Assembly (NCBI RefSeq): GCF_000772955.1
Contig: NZ_JPVO01000054.1
Location: 186,001-250,000 of the forward strand
Length of the DNA: 64,000 nt
Source: Ureibacillus sinduriensis BLB-1 = JCM 15800
Lineage (GTDB): Bacteria > Bacillota > Bacilli > Bacillales_A > Planococcaceae
Direction of reading: 5' to 3'
Shown here: positions 1 to 8,274 of the stretch, one piece after another
Layout of the letters: every line of letters begins with the position of its first letter
Numbering within the stretch: position 1 is the stretch's first letter
Notes under the pieces: model-generated
Told to the model about the DNA's origin: nothing
Database searches by the model: none
What the model saw: the letters and a program-made list of their open reading frames with translations, nothing else
Made by a program: the position numbers and the translations under genes

Positions 1-1314
1 ACTTTAGGCTGTAAAGTAAACCATTATGAAACGGAAAGTATATGGCAGCTTTTTAAAGAACAAGGATATGAGCGTACTGAATTTGAACAACAGGCAGACG
101 TTTATGTAATAAATACTTGTACGGTTACGAATACGGGCGATAAAAAATCCCGTCAAGTAATTCGGCGTGCAGTCCGTCAAAATCCAGATGCGGTTATTTG
201 TGTAACGGGATGTTACGCCCAGACATCGCCTGCAGAAATTATGGCCATTCCAGGTGTGGATATCGTTGTAGGGACACAAGATCGTCAAAAAATGCTCGGT
301 TACATTGAGCAGTATAAAATAGAACGCCAACCGATCAATGCGGTAGGGAATATCATGAAAAACCGTGTTTACGAAGAATTAGATGTTCCTTATTTTACAG
401 ACCGTACTCGTGCATCCTTAAAAATCCAAGAGGGATGCAACAACTTCTGCACTTTCTGTATTATCCCTTGGGCTCGGGGACTAATGCGTTCCAGAGATCC
501 TCAGGAAGTAATTCGTCAAGCGCAGCAGCTGGTGGATGCAGGTTATTTGGAAATCGTCCTGACGGGTATCCATACAGGAGGATATGGACAAGATTTTAAA
601 GATTACAACTTGGCGCAGTTGCTTCGCGACATAGAAGCGAATGTAAAAGGCTTAAAACGGTTGCGTATTTCTTCGATTGAAGCTTCGCAACTAACTGATG
701 AAGTAATCGAAGTTCTTAAAAATTCCAATATTGTTGTACGTCATCTGCACATTCCGATTCAATCCGGATCTGATACCGTTTTGAAACGGATGAGACGAAA
801 GTATACAATGGAGTTCTTTGCAGAGCGACTGGAACGCCTAAATGAAGCACTGCCTGATTTAGCTATTACTTCCGACGTAATTGTTGGTTTCCCTGGTGAA
901 ACAGAAGAAGAGTTTATGGAGACATTCAACTTTATAGCAAAATATAAGTTTGCAGAACTACATGTCTTCCCATTCTCTAAACGTACTGGTACACCTGCGG
1001 CAAGAATGGAAGAGCAGGTTGATGAAGATGTGAAAAACGAACGTGTACATCGATTGCTGGCACTTAACAATCAATTGGCAAAAGAATATGCTTCCCGTTT
1101 TGAAGGGGAAGTGCTGGAAGTAATTCCGGAAGAACACTACAAAGAGGCCAATCAAGATAATTTAATTGTCGGATACACTGACAATTATCTGCGTGTAGTA
1201 TTTGAAGGAAATGAAGAGATGATTGGAAAACTTGTAAAAGTAAAAGTGCAAAAAGCAGGTTACCCATATTGTGAAGGTCAATTTGTTCGTGTCCTAGAGG
1301 AACAAGTTCAATAA
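1..1314 (+). CDS. mtaB: MtaB, tRNA threonylcarbamoyladenosine methylthiotransferase (5' truncated by window)
   Basis: Open in frame from base 1, so the true start lies upstream; 437 residues are visible, only about a dozen fewer than a full MtaB/YqeV. It is a radical-SAM methylthiotransferase that converts t6A37 to ms2t6A in tRNA. The N-terminal UPF0004 domain shows its three cluster cysteines at visible residues 4 (LGCKVN), 40 (NTCTV) and 72 (TGCYAQ). The radical-SAM CxxxCxxC motif (CNNFCTFC) is at visible residues 146-153. The C-terminal part has the expected TRAM-like region. MtaB is preferred over the paralogue MiaB because of the LGCKVN start and because it lies just before rpsU, as in B. 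subtilis. A strong terminator follows. Confidence 0.95.
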   Translation, partial: TLGCKVNHYETESIWQLFKEQGYERTEFEQQADVYVINTCTVTNTGDKKSRQVIRRAVRQNPDAVICVTGCYAQTSPAEIMAIPGVDIVVGTQDRQKMLGYIEQYKIERQPINAVGNIMKNRVYEELDVPYFTDRTRASLKIQEGCNNFCTFCIIPWARGLMRSRDPQEVIRQAQQLVDAGYLEIVLTGIHTGGYGQDFKDYNLAQLLRDIEANVKGLKRLRISSIEASQLTDEVIEVLKNSNIVVRHLHIPIQSGSDTVLKRMRRKYTMEFFAERLERLNEALPDLAITSDVIVGFPGETEEEFMETFNFIAKYKFAELHVFPFSKRTGTPAARMEEQVDEDVKNERVHRLLALNNQLAKEYASRFEGEVLEVIPEEHYKEANQDNLIVGYTDNYLRVVFEGNEEMIGKLVKVKVQKAGYPYCEGQFVRVLEEQVQ

Positions 1315-1326
1315 TAAAAATTAAAG

Positions 1327-1362
1327 CGGCAAATCCTTAATGGATTTGCCGTATTATTTTTT
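1327..1362 (+). terminator. Intrinsic terminator of mtaB
   Basis: Perfect 10-bp stem (1327-1336 with 1342-1351), 5-nt loop, followed by a T-rich run. It isolates deoC from mtaB. Confidence 0.9.
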
Positions 1363-1444
1363 AAAATTCATTTCCTTAAAAATGGACAAAAAATACAACT
1401 CATGAAAAAATAATAAACAGTATTGGTTTGAAATTTTCTGTCAT

Positions 1445-1473
1445 TTCACAATAATTTACTTTAGTGGTATTAT
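1445..1473 (+). promoter_or_regulatory. SigA-type promoter of deoC
   Basis: TTCACA (1445-1450), 17-bp spacer, TATTAT (1468-1473). It overlaps an in-frame upstream ATG at 1464, which argues for the downstream start of deoC at 1512. Confidence 0.7.
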
Positions 1474-1511
1474 GGGAGAGGTACGTACAACATAAAAAAG
1501 GAGTAATTTCC

Positions 1512-2180
1512 ATGACTCAAAATTACGCTGCAATGATCGATCATACTTTACTTAAGGCAGAAACAACAAAAGATCAAATCGAAAAAATCTGTGAAGAAGC
1601 GCTTAAATATGAATTCGCTTCAGTATGTGTCAATCCAACATGGGTTGAAAAATCAAGTGAATTATTGGCAGGTTCAAAAGTTAAAGTTTGTACAGTGATT
1701 GGATTCCCTTTAGGGGCAACTACTCCCGAGGTGAAAGCATTCGAAACTAAGAATGCAATCGATAATGGTGCTGGGGAAATTGATATGGTAATCAACATTG
1801 GAGCATTGAAAGATGGTAATTATGAACTTGTTCTAGAGGATATAAAGGCAGTTGTTGCTGCTGCAAATGGGACATTAGTAAAAGTGATTATCGAAACTTC
1901 TCTATTGACGGACGAAGAAAAAGTTAAAGCATGTGAGTTATCTGTAGAGGCTGGTGCTGATTTCGTCAAAACTTCAACAGGATTTTCAACAGGCGGGGCG
2001 ACAGCGGAAGATGTGGCACTAATGAGAAAAACGGTTGGACCAAAAATCGGCGTGAAAGCTTCCGGTGGTGTAAGAAGTCTTGAGGATATGCAAAAAATGA
2101 TTGAAGCCGGTGCGACTCGAATTGGGGCAAGTTCCGGTGTAGCAATTATGAATGGCTTAATTTCGGATTCCAATTATTAA
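1512..2180 (+). CDS. deoC: Deoxyribose-phosphate aldolase
   Basis: 222 residues, the usual DERA length. It splits 2-deoxyribose-5-phosphate into acetaldehyde and glyceraldehyde-3-phosphate in deoxynucleoside catabolism. The Schiff-base lysine lies in DFVKTSTG (K153), the second active-site lysine in GVKASGG (K182), and the catalytic Asp in GEIDMV (D91). The start at 1512 is chosen because AAAAAGGAG sits just upstream and because the ATG at 1464 lies inside the promoter. It appears monocistronic, with its own promoter and the rpsU promoter immediately downstream. The pyrimidine nucleoside enzyme Cdd lies 9 kb away, so they are not an operon. Confidence 0.96.
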   Translation: MTQNYAAMIDHTLLKAETTKDQIEKICEEALKYEFASVCVNPTWVEKSSELLAGSKVKVCTVIGFPLGATTPEVKAFETKNAIDNGAGEIDMVINIGALKDGNYELVLEDIKAVVAAANGTLVKVIIETSLLTDEEKVKACELSVEAGADFVKTSTGFSTGGATAEDVALMRKTVGPKIGVKASGGVRSLEDMQKMIEAGATRIGASSGVAIMNGLISDSNY

Positions 2181-2195
2181 TTTTTAATATTGCTA

Positions 2196-2224
2196 TTGAC
2201 TGTATTTAAACAATACGATATAAT
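2196..2224 (+). promoter_or_regulatory. Strong SigA promoter of rpsU
   Basis: TTGACT (2196-2201), exactly 17 bp, TATAAT (2219-2224). The near-consensus elements suit a ribosomal protein gene. Confidence 0.85.
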
Positions 2225-2290
2225 TCTTTAGTACACAACTAACATATGTTGATTGTGTATTGACGTGTGTTCGGAGGGAGGGAAAGAGAG

Positions 2291-2464
2291 ATGTCAAAAA
2301 CTGTCGTTAGAAAAAACGAATCGCTTGAAGATGCTCTTCGCCGCTTCAAACGTACTGTATCTAAAAGTGGTACTATTCAAGAAGTTAGAAAACGCGAATT
2401 TTACGAAAAACCAAGCGTAAAACGTAAAAAGAAATCAGAAGCTGCACGTAAACGTAAGTGGTAA
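2291..2464 (+). CDS. rpsU: 30S ribosomal protein S21 (bS21)
   Basis: 57 residues, standard length for bS21, a small basic protein of the 30S subunit near the anti-SD region of 16S rRNA. It begins [20 protein letters not shown] and ends in a very basic [14 protein letters not shown] tail typical of the family. The start at 2291 is preceded by GGAGGGAGGGAAAG; an upstream in-frame ATG at 2267 would place this SD inside the coding region and is rejected. In B. subtilis yqeY follows rpsU; here rpsU is followed directly by a terminator and nfeD. Confidence 0.97.
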   Translation: MSKTVVRKNESLEDALRRFKRTVSKSGTIQEVRKREFYEKPSVKRKKKSEAARKRKW

Positions 2465-2527
2465 TTTCCTAACAAATCCCTACGTTCATAACACGCAATT
2501 TTATGATTCATCAAGGTGAAAACTGAT

Positions 2528-2566
2528 ATACCCTAGTATTTGCTCCGACAAATACTAGGGTATTTT
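2528..2566 (+). terminator. Intrinsic terminator of rpsU
   Basis: Perfect 15-bp stem (2528-2542 with 2549-2563) with a 6-nt loop and a short T tail. The rest of the 309-base gap to nfeD is AT-rich and carries the sigma-W-type promoter at 2683. Confidence 0.85.
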
Positions 2567-2682
2567 GCATTTATATAAATAGGATAAAAATATTATGGAC
2601 ATTAATATATATTTTATTAATAGAATTTTTAGTTAACCATTTTTTTGTGCAAAATAAATTATAAGTAAAATAATAAGTTTTT

Positions 2683-2708
2683 TGAAACTTTCTTTTCGTT
2701 CACCCGTA
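2683..2708 (+). promoter_or_regulatory. Sigma-W (ECF) promoter of nfeD-floA-yqfB
   Basis: TGAAAC (2683-2688), 16-bp spacer, CGTA (2705-2708): an exact match to the B. subtilis SigW consensus, 66 bases before the nfeD start. In B. subtilis the orthologous yqeZ-floA-yqfB operon is a known SigW target, so sequence and context agree. Confidence 0.85.
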
Positions 2709-2773
2709 GAATAAATAGAACTACCTATTTTTTGTTGCACCTTTAGTCAATGAGCGCCAAAAGGAGGATAGAG

Positions 2774-4099
2774 ATGACAAAAACGAGGACTTTTAGTTGG
2801 ATTCTTTTGTGCATGATTTCCTTTTCACTACTACTTCCGAGCCTTTCAGTCGTTGCGAGTGGAAAAGTCTATCACGTCCCACTTGAAAATGAGGTAGAGG
2901 ATGGTTTAAAGGCTTTTTTAGAAAGAGCATTTACAGAGGCGGAAGAACAAAAAGCAGAAAGAATCATATTAGAAATACATACACCTGGTGGGTATGTTAC
3001 ATCGGCATATGAAATCGCAAAAATAATAGAAAATTCCCCTGTCAAAGTTGTTGCGTTTATTAATTCGAAAGCGCTATCAGCAGGAGCCTATCTGGCTTTG
3101 CATGCTGATGAGATATACATGGTTCCGACTGCTACTATCGGTGCAGCGGCGATTATTGATAGTGCAGGCAATGCCGCTGACGAAAAAAGAAATAGCTCCT
3201 GGATTGGTGAAATGGTAGCAGCCGCAGAATCGAAAGGAAAAGATCCAATATATGCCCAAGCCATGGCGGATAAAACAGTTGAGGTGCCAAAATACCGTGC
3301 GACTGAGGGTAAATTGTTAACATTATCCGCCGCAGAAGCATTGGAAGTAAAATATTCAAAAGGTACTGTATCTAATCTAGATGAACTGCTTGAAAAGTTA
3401 GATTTAACAGGTAGTGAAGTTGTTTCGGTTGAACCAACATTTGCCGAAAAACTAGCAAGGTTTATTACAAATCCGATTGTTGTGACGCTATTATTGTCAA
3501 TTGGCTGTCTCGGGTTAGTTTTGGAATTGTTTTCCCCTGGCTTTGGATTCCCGGGACTTATTGGTTTATCCTCATTCGGACTATTTTTCTTTGGCCATAC
3601 AGTGGCTGGCTTAGCGGGTTATGAATCAGTTTTGTTATTTGTCATTGGTTTGGCATTACTTGTTGCAGAATTGTTTGTGCCGGGAGGAATAGTTGGTGTT
3701 ATTGGTGGAGCACTTATGGTAATCAGTATATTATTCGCCGGGGAAAGTGTGGTTCATATGGCATATTCCATTTTAATTGCTGTGTTTATTGGAATAATAG
3801 GAATGGTGATCGTGATGAAATTCTTTGGAAAAAATCTTCATTTCTTTAATAAGTTGATTTTAAGAGATGCTACGACAACTGAGGAGGGATATGTTTCGAA
3901 TGTGAATCGTATTGATTTGCTAGGAAAAATAGGCGATACGATTACGCCACTTCGCCCAGCGGGAACAATAATTGTAGGTAATGAAAGAATTGATGCAGTT
4001 TCGGAAGGAAGCTATGTCGAAGCGAACCGAAAAGTGGAAGTAATTCAAGTAGAAGGCTCACGGATTATTGTGAGAGAAACGAAAAAAGGAGTGGACTAA
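2774..4099 (+). CDS. nfeD: NfeD-like membrane serine protease (YqeZ)
   Basis: 441 residues. Order of parts: signal peptide/TM (about 7-27), ClpP-class protease domain with the presumed nucleophile in [11 protein letters not shown] (about residue 100), four or five hydrophobic segments (about 230-360), and a C-terminal NfeD OB-fold (about 370-435). NfeD proteins act at the membrane with the flotillin-like FloA, whose gene follows after one base. The start at 2774 has AAAGGAGGA upstream; the ATG at 2750 would include this SD. A sigma-W-type promoter suggests induction by cell-envelope stress. The substrate is unknown. Confidence 0.9.
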   Translation: MTKTRTFSWILLCMISFSLLLPSLSVVASGKVYHVPLENEVEDGLKAFLERAFTEAEEQKAERIILEIHTPGGYVTSAYEIAKIIENSPVKVVAFINSKALSAGAYLALHADEIYMVPTATIGAAAIIDSAGNAADEKRNSSWIGEMVAAAESKGKDPIYAQAMADKTVEVPKYRATEGKLLTLSAAEALEVKYSKGTVSNLDELLEKLDLTGSEVVSVEPTFAEKLARFITNPIVVTLLLSIGCLGLVLELFSPGFGFPGLIGLSSFGLFFFGHTVAGLAGYESVLLFVIGLALLVAELFVPGGIVGVIGGALMVISILFAGESVVHMAYSILIAVFIGIIGMVIVMKFFGKNLHFFNKLILRDATTTEEGYVSNVNRIDLLGKIGDTITPLRPAGTIIVGNERIDAVSEGSYVEANRKVEVIQVEGSRIIVRETKKGVD

Positions 4100-4100
4100 A

Positions 4101-5099
4101 ATGTTTTTTGATGCAGCAGCTATAAGCTTGATCGTAACAATTGTTCTAATTATTATTGTGTTGTCCGTCATTCTGACAATTGTTCCGGTTGCACTATGGA
4201 TTAGTGCGATTGCAGCGGGTGTCCGTGTTAGTATTTTTACATTGGTAGGGATGAGATTACGTAGGGTTATTCCCGCGAGAATTGTAAACCCGTTAATTAA
4301 GGCCCATAAAGCAGGACTAGACGTAACAATCAATCAGTTGGAATCACACTACTTAGCCGGTGGTAATGTAGACCGTGTTGTGAATGCATTGATTGCAGCC
4401 CAACGTGCGAATATTGAGTTATCCTTTGAACGTGCAGCAGCGATTGATCTGGCGGGACGAGATGTCCTGGAGGCTGTACAAATGTCCGTCAATCCGAAAG
4501 TTATCGAAACACCATTTATTGCCGGTGTGGCGATCAATGGTATTGAGGTCAAAGCTAAAGCAAGAATTACAGTGCGTGCCAACTTGGACCGTTTAGTTGG
4601 TGGTGCCGGGGAAGATACGATTATAGCCCGTGTAGGTGAAGGGATTGTTTCTACGATCGGTTCATCTGAGAGCCATTCCAAAGTATTGGAAAACCCTGAT
4701 CTAATTTCTCAAACAGTCCTTTCGAAAGGGTTGGACTCGGGTACTGCTTTCGAGATTCTGTCGATTGATATAGCGGATGTTGATGTTGGCAAAAACATCG
4801 GTGCAGAGCTACAAATCGAACAGGCACAAGCAGATAAAAACATCGCACAAGCGAAGGCGGAAGAACGCCGTGCAATGGCCGTTGCCAATGAACAAGAAAT
4901 GGTTGCCAAAGTTCAGGAAATGAAAGCAAAGGTGGTCGAAGCCGAGGCAGAAGTTCCATTGGCGATGGCAGAGGCTTTGCGCACCGGAAACTTCGGCATC
5001 ATGGATTATATGAATTATAAAAATATCCAGGCTGATACATCGATGAGAGATTCCATCGCCAAAGTCACAACGGATAAACCAGATCCAAATCAAAAATAA
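4101..5099 (+). CDS. floA: Flotillin-like protein FloA
   Basis: 332 residues, the normal FloA/YqfA length. A short N-terminal membrane hairpin (residues about 5-45) is followed by the conserved [15 protein letters not shown] region, a PHB/SPFH-like core, and an Ala/Glu/Lys-rich coiled coil (about 225-300, with repeated [14 protein letters not shown] heptads). FloA scaffolds fluid membrane microdomains in Bacillus. It is separated from nfeD by one base and has an AAAAAAGGAGTGG ribosome binding site, so the pair is cotranscribed. The NfeD-FloA pair is widespread, which supports both names. Confidence 0.95.
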   Translation: MFFDAAAISLIVTIVLIIIVLSVILTIVPVALWISAIAAGVRVSIFTLVGMRLRRVIPARIVNPLIKAHKAGLDVTINQLESHYLAGGNVDRVVNALIAAQRANIELSFERAAAIDLAGRDVLEAVQMSVNPKVIETPFIAGVAINGIEVKAKARITVRANLDRLVGGAGEDTIIARVGEGIVSTIGSSESHSKVLENPDLISQTVLSKGLDSGTAFEILSIDIADVDVGKNIGAELQIEQAQADKNIAQAKAEERRAMAVANEQEMVAKVQEMKAKVVEAEAEVPLAMAEALRTGNFGIMDYMNYKNIQADTSMRDSIAKVTTDKPDPNQK

Positions 5100-5137
5100 T
5101 TGCAAATACACACCTTATGAAGGGAGTGTGAAGCCGG

Positions 5138-5632
5138 ATGGAAGGCATTATTATAATGGTGGTTTTGTTCATCGTAAGTTCTATCCTTAATGGAGCAAAA
5201 AAGAAACAACAAAATCAGGGGCCAATGCCACCTTTCAATAATCAGCCGACAAAACATGATCATGACGCGCCAAGGCAGCCTGAGAAACGAAAATCGCTGG
5301 AGGACTTCGCGAATGAAGTATTTCAGCAGTTAAGTGAAAAAACAGAGCCGAATACGTCGAGACGGGCCATAGAAAATCAAAAGGCGACCGAAGAGGGCGA
5401 TCAATCAATTAGTGAAAAAGCTGTTACCCAGCAGATTGCACCTAAAATCAGGCCTGGCTTGGATAGTAATCGTTCTTCAGCTCGCGGTTCAACAATCTCA
5501 GCAAAGTCCTCGACATCGGAAACGATGAAACAAAATGAAATAGGCGCTTTTGTACCGACTACTAGAAACGAATTGGTGCATGCAATTATTACAACAGAAA
5601 TTTTGGGCCCGCCCAAAGCGAAACGGAAGTAG
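5138..5632 (+). CDS. YqfB-position membrane-anchored hydrophilic protein
   Basis: 164 residues: one N-terminal TM segment (EGIIIMVVLFIVSSIL) followed by a long, low-complexity charged region (Pro/Gln-rich at 27-50, then Glu/Lys/Ser-rich) with no recognisable domain. Gene order places it as the third gene of the sigma-W-type nfeD-floA operon, where B. subtilis has yqfB. Similarity to B. subtilis YqfB cannot be judged here, so no symbol is given. The tail is probably disordered and cytosolic. AAGGGAGTG precedes the ATG. A role with FloA/NfeD is inference from position only. Confidence 0.75.
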   Translation: MEGIIIMVVLFIVSSILNGAKKKQQNQGPMPPFNNQPTKHDHDAPRQPEKRKSLEDFANEVFQQLSEKTEPNTSRRAIENQKATEEGDQSISEKAVTQQIAPKIRPGLDSNRSSARGSTISAKSSTSETMKQNEIGAFVPTTRNELVHAIITTEILGPPKAKRK

Positions 5633-5755
5633 TGCGGAGAGGCGTTCGATGTTAGATGGAAGTTAGCTCCTTCCGGTTATTTATTGAATGCTAAACAATT
5701 TGAAAATATTGACTCCTCTAACTAGATTTGAAAAAACTGCATTGAATTTTATACA

Positions 5756-5803
5756 TGCCCCCCTTTTCTAAAGCATATACTTTTGCGAAAGGGGGGCATT
5801 TTT
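5756..5803 (+). promoter_or_regulatory. Hairpin ending in a T run and covering the yqfC ribosome binding site
   Basis: Perfect 11-bp inverted repeat: TGCCCCCCTTT (5756-5766) and AAAGGGGGGCA (5788-5798), 21-nt loop, then TTTTT. The right arm is also the Shine-Dalgarno of yqfC (TTG at 5806). Transcripts entering from the sigma-W operon would form a terminator and hide the SD. A start inside the loop, for example from the sporulation-type CATATACT at 5774, would lack the left arm and leave the SD free. The hairpin is seen; the switching role is inference. Confidence 0.65.
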
Positions 5804-5805
5804 AA

Positions 5806-6057
5806 TTGAAAAAACTATTCCAAACAGACCCATTAATAGAAATAGTAAATAATAATCAATTGCGATTGATTGGTTCCTACAAATTTTTAGAAGCTTCTGA
5901 ACAACATTGTTCTTTTATATATGAAGATTTTTCAATTTTAATTAAAGCAAATCGTGTACATATTGATGTATTGAAAGAGGTAGAATTTATAATACATGTT
6001 GAAAATTTGTTGTCAATTGAGATGAAAAGACAGGTGAACGATTATGGAAAAATTTGA
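5806..6057 (+). CDS. yqfC: YqfC/YabP-family sporulation protein
   Basis: 83 residues, TTG start with GAAAGGGGGGCA upstream. The short beta-rich sequence (LIEIVNNNQLRLIG then a repeating I/V pattern ending VENLLSIEM) and its position before yqfD identify the YabP/YqfC family. In B. subtilis yqfC and yqfD are mother-cell sigma-E genes. It overlaps yqfD by 14 bases, so translation is coupled. It diverges from the typical YqfC N-terminus, which lowers certainty. Its molecular role is unknown. Confidence 0.75.
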   Translation: MKKLFQTDPLIEIVNNNQLRLIGSYKFLEASEQHCSFIYEDFSILIKANRVHIDVLKEVEFIIHVENLLSIEMKRQVNDYGKI

Positions 6058-7168
6058 TAATCGCCCTGTTGAAATACGCATAAGTCGTTCGAATGGAGCC
6101 CATGCCTTTATACAGAACCTTCATTCAAAAGGTGTAAAGATTAAAAAACTCCAACACTTGGAGAATGAAATACGTTTCGAAATGGTCAGGAAAGATGTCA
6201 AAATCGTTCGGGAGATTCGAAAAAAATATCGTGTCAAAGTTAAAATTGAATACATGCAAGTATCCCGGATTTTTCAAAAAAATAGCTGGACAGTTTTTGG
6301 ATTGTTCCTGCTCATCATAATCCCTATCATCGCCTCACAATTTGTTTGGGATGTAAATGTGGAAGCGGAAACGCCTGAGTTGCGGGTTGCGGTCGAAAAA
6401 GTGATTAAGGATAAACTATCCTTAGATAAACCGAAAATGAAAGGACGTGTGAAATCCGATTTCGAGATAAGACAAACGATTATGGAGGAGTTAAGAGATT
6501 TATCTTGGGTACACATATTAAAAACGGGAAGCAGCATGACAATTGTCCCTCAGCTTGCCCCAATCACTGATAATAAGGATAATACGACGGATGCAAAGAA
6601 TCATCTAATTGCTACAAAAAGTGGGGTCATCACACATTTTGAAATTTCTAGCGGCGAACGTCGTGTTTTACCGAATACAACAGTATATAAAGGGGATACA
6701 CTTGTATCAGGAGTCATTACGGTTGGTGACAAATCTGTCGTCGTAGGTGCCTCTGGAGAAGTGTACGCCGACTATTGGCTCGAAACTGAATTTTCTATTC
6801 CAAAGCAAATCCAATTAGTTTCGGCTAGTAACAAGGAGTGGACTTTCGATTTCAAAATAAATGATGAAAAGGAGCAAGGAAAATCGTTTCAAAAAGTCGA
6901 TTTACCGGGATGGCTTTCAAGATTTGTGGAAATCAAAAAGACTCAAAAGTACATCACTGTTACGGAAGAGATCTCAGAAGAACAAATCGAGTCGTTTATC
7001 TTGCCTCTATTGCACGAAAAAATCTTAAAATCTTTACCTCCGAAAACTATTATAAAAAAGGAAAACATTTTGCACGTTTCATTCGATGATGATAAAGTGA
7101 AGGGGAAAGTCCTATTTTTGGTAAATGAAAATATTGCAAAAAACTACCCAATTGACCAAGGAGATTGA
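6044..7168 (+). CDS. yqfD: Sporulation protein YqfD
   Basis: 374 residues, slightly shorter than B. subtilis YqfD. Soluble N-terminal domain (1-75) with two basic repeats, one TM helix (about 86-104, GLFLLIIIPIIASQFVW), then a long extracytoplasmic region of alternating beta strands. The family is sporulation-specific in Bacillus and is also found beside phoH in clostridia. It starts within the end of yqfC and is followed by phoH after 3 bases, making a yqfC-yqfD-phoH unit. Confidence 0.9.
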   Translation: MEKFDNRPVEIRISRSNGAHAFIQNLHSKGVKIKKLQHLENEIRFEMVRKDVKIVREIRKKYRVKVKIEYMQVSRIFQKNSWTVFGLFLLIIIPIIASQFVWDVNVEAETPELRVAVEKVIKDKLSLDKPKMKGRVKSDFEIRQTIMEELRDLSWVHILKTGSSMTIVPQLAPITDNKDNTTDAKNHLIATKSGVITHFEISSGERRVLPNTTVYKGDTLVSGVITVGDKSVVVGASGEVYADYWLETEFSIPKQIQLVSASNKEWTFDFKINDEKEQGKSFQKVDLPGWLSRFVEIKKTQKYITVTEEISEEQIESFILPLLHEKILKSLPPKTIIKKENILHVSFDDDKVKGKVLFLVNENIAKNYPIDQGD

Positions 7169-7171
7169 TTT

Positions 7172-8128
7172 ATGGCAGAACAATTATCTGAATTACAAGT
7201 TGAAAATCCAAATGAAGCAGTCATGCTACTTGGAATGAGTGATGCTAATTTAAAACTGATTGAAGAAACATTTCATGTTCAAATTATCACGCGTGGTGAA
7301 GTGATTCAAATTGCGGGAAGCGAACCACAAAAACAACATGCCAAAGATTTATTGCATGCTCTTTTAAAAGTCATCCGAAAAGGCGTTAATATAGATCTGC
7401 GTGATGTGGCTACAGCAATCGAAATGGTGAATAAAGGGACAATTGAATATTTTGCTGAGTTATATGAAGAAGAAATTGCAAGAAATTATAAAGGGAAACC
7501 GATTCGGGCTAAAACAATTGGACAGCGGGAGTACATACGAGCGATTCGCCATCAAGATCTCGTATTCGGAATCGGGCCAGCTGGAACAGGAAAAACGTAT
7601 ATTGCGGTAGTCATGGCTACACAAGCTTTGAAAAATGGACATGTAAAGCGAATCATTTTAACAAGACCGGCCGTAGAAGCTGGGGAATCTTTAGGGTTTT
7701 TGCCAGGCGATTTAAAGGAAAAGGTAGATCCGTATTTAAGACCGCTTTATGACGCCCTGCATGATATCTATGGGCAGGAACAAACACAAAGGCTCATTGA
7801 ACGAGGGACAATTGAAATTGCGCCTCTTGCTTACATGCGTGGCCGGACATTGGATGATGCTTTCGTCATTTTGGATGAAGCCCAAAATACGACGCATATG
7901 CAAATGAAGATGTTTTTAACCCGTTTAGGATTTGGCTCCAAAATGGTCATAACGGGCGACAAAACACAGATCGACTTGCCGAAAAATACGGAATCCGGTT
8001 TAATCATCGCTGAGCGTAGCCTGAAATATTTAAAAGATATTCATTTCCAGATTCTCGAGGCAGGGGACGTTGTTCGTCACCCTCTTGTGGCTAAAATCAT
8101 TCAATCCTATACAGACCAAGAACTATAA
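7172..8128 (+). CDS. phoH: PhoH-family ATPase (YbeZ type)
   Basis: 318 residues, normal length. An N-terminal KH-like region (about 1-75) precedes a superfamily-1 helicase-like ATPase core with Walker A GPAGTGKT (about residue 132-139) and Walker B FVILDEAQN (about 230). PhoH/YbeZ proteins are RNA-linked ATPases that often partner the endoribonuclease YbeY, whose gene lies two genes downstream. It is cotranscribed with yqfD, and a strong terminator follows. The name phoH is historical and does not imply phosphate control here. Confidence 0.93.
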   Translation: MAEQLSELQVENPNEAVMLLGMSDANLKLIEETFHVQIITRGEVIQIAGSEPQKQHAKDLLHALLKVIRKGVNIDLRDVATAIEMVNKGTIEYFAELYEEEIARNYKGKPIRAKTIGQREYIRAIRHQDLVFGIGPAGTGKTYIAVVMATQALKNGHVKRIILTRPAVEAGESLGFLPGDLKEKVDPYLRPLYDALHDIYGQEQTQRLIERGTIEIAPLAYMRGRTLDDAFVILDEAQNTTHMQMKMFLTRLGFGSKMVITGDKTQIDLPKNTESGLIIAERSLKYLKDIHFQILEAGDVVRHPLVAKIIQSYTDQEL

Positions 8129-8167
8129 GTATACGCTTAAATATGTATACAGAGTATGTAATTGTTT

Positions 8168-8198
8168 AAAATGTGTACGTTTATCGTACACATTTTTT
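8168..8198 (+). terminator. Intrinsic terminator of phoH
   Basis: Perfect 12-bp stem (8168-8179 with 8185-8196) ending in a T run. It separates the yqfC-yqfD-phoH unit from pgpH. Confidence 0.92.
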
Positions 8199-8274
8199 AT
8201 TTTTTGGCAGGATTTCATGAAATAATTTTCATAAATTGGTAAACTAGTACATATAGACATTTGGGGGTGCGCAA

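Noticed and set aside
1464-1511. Upstream ATG start for deoC
   Set aside because: It lies inside the -10 element of the deoC promoter, while ATG 1512 has a good SD.
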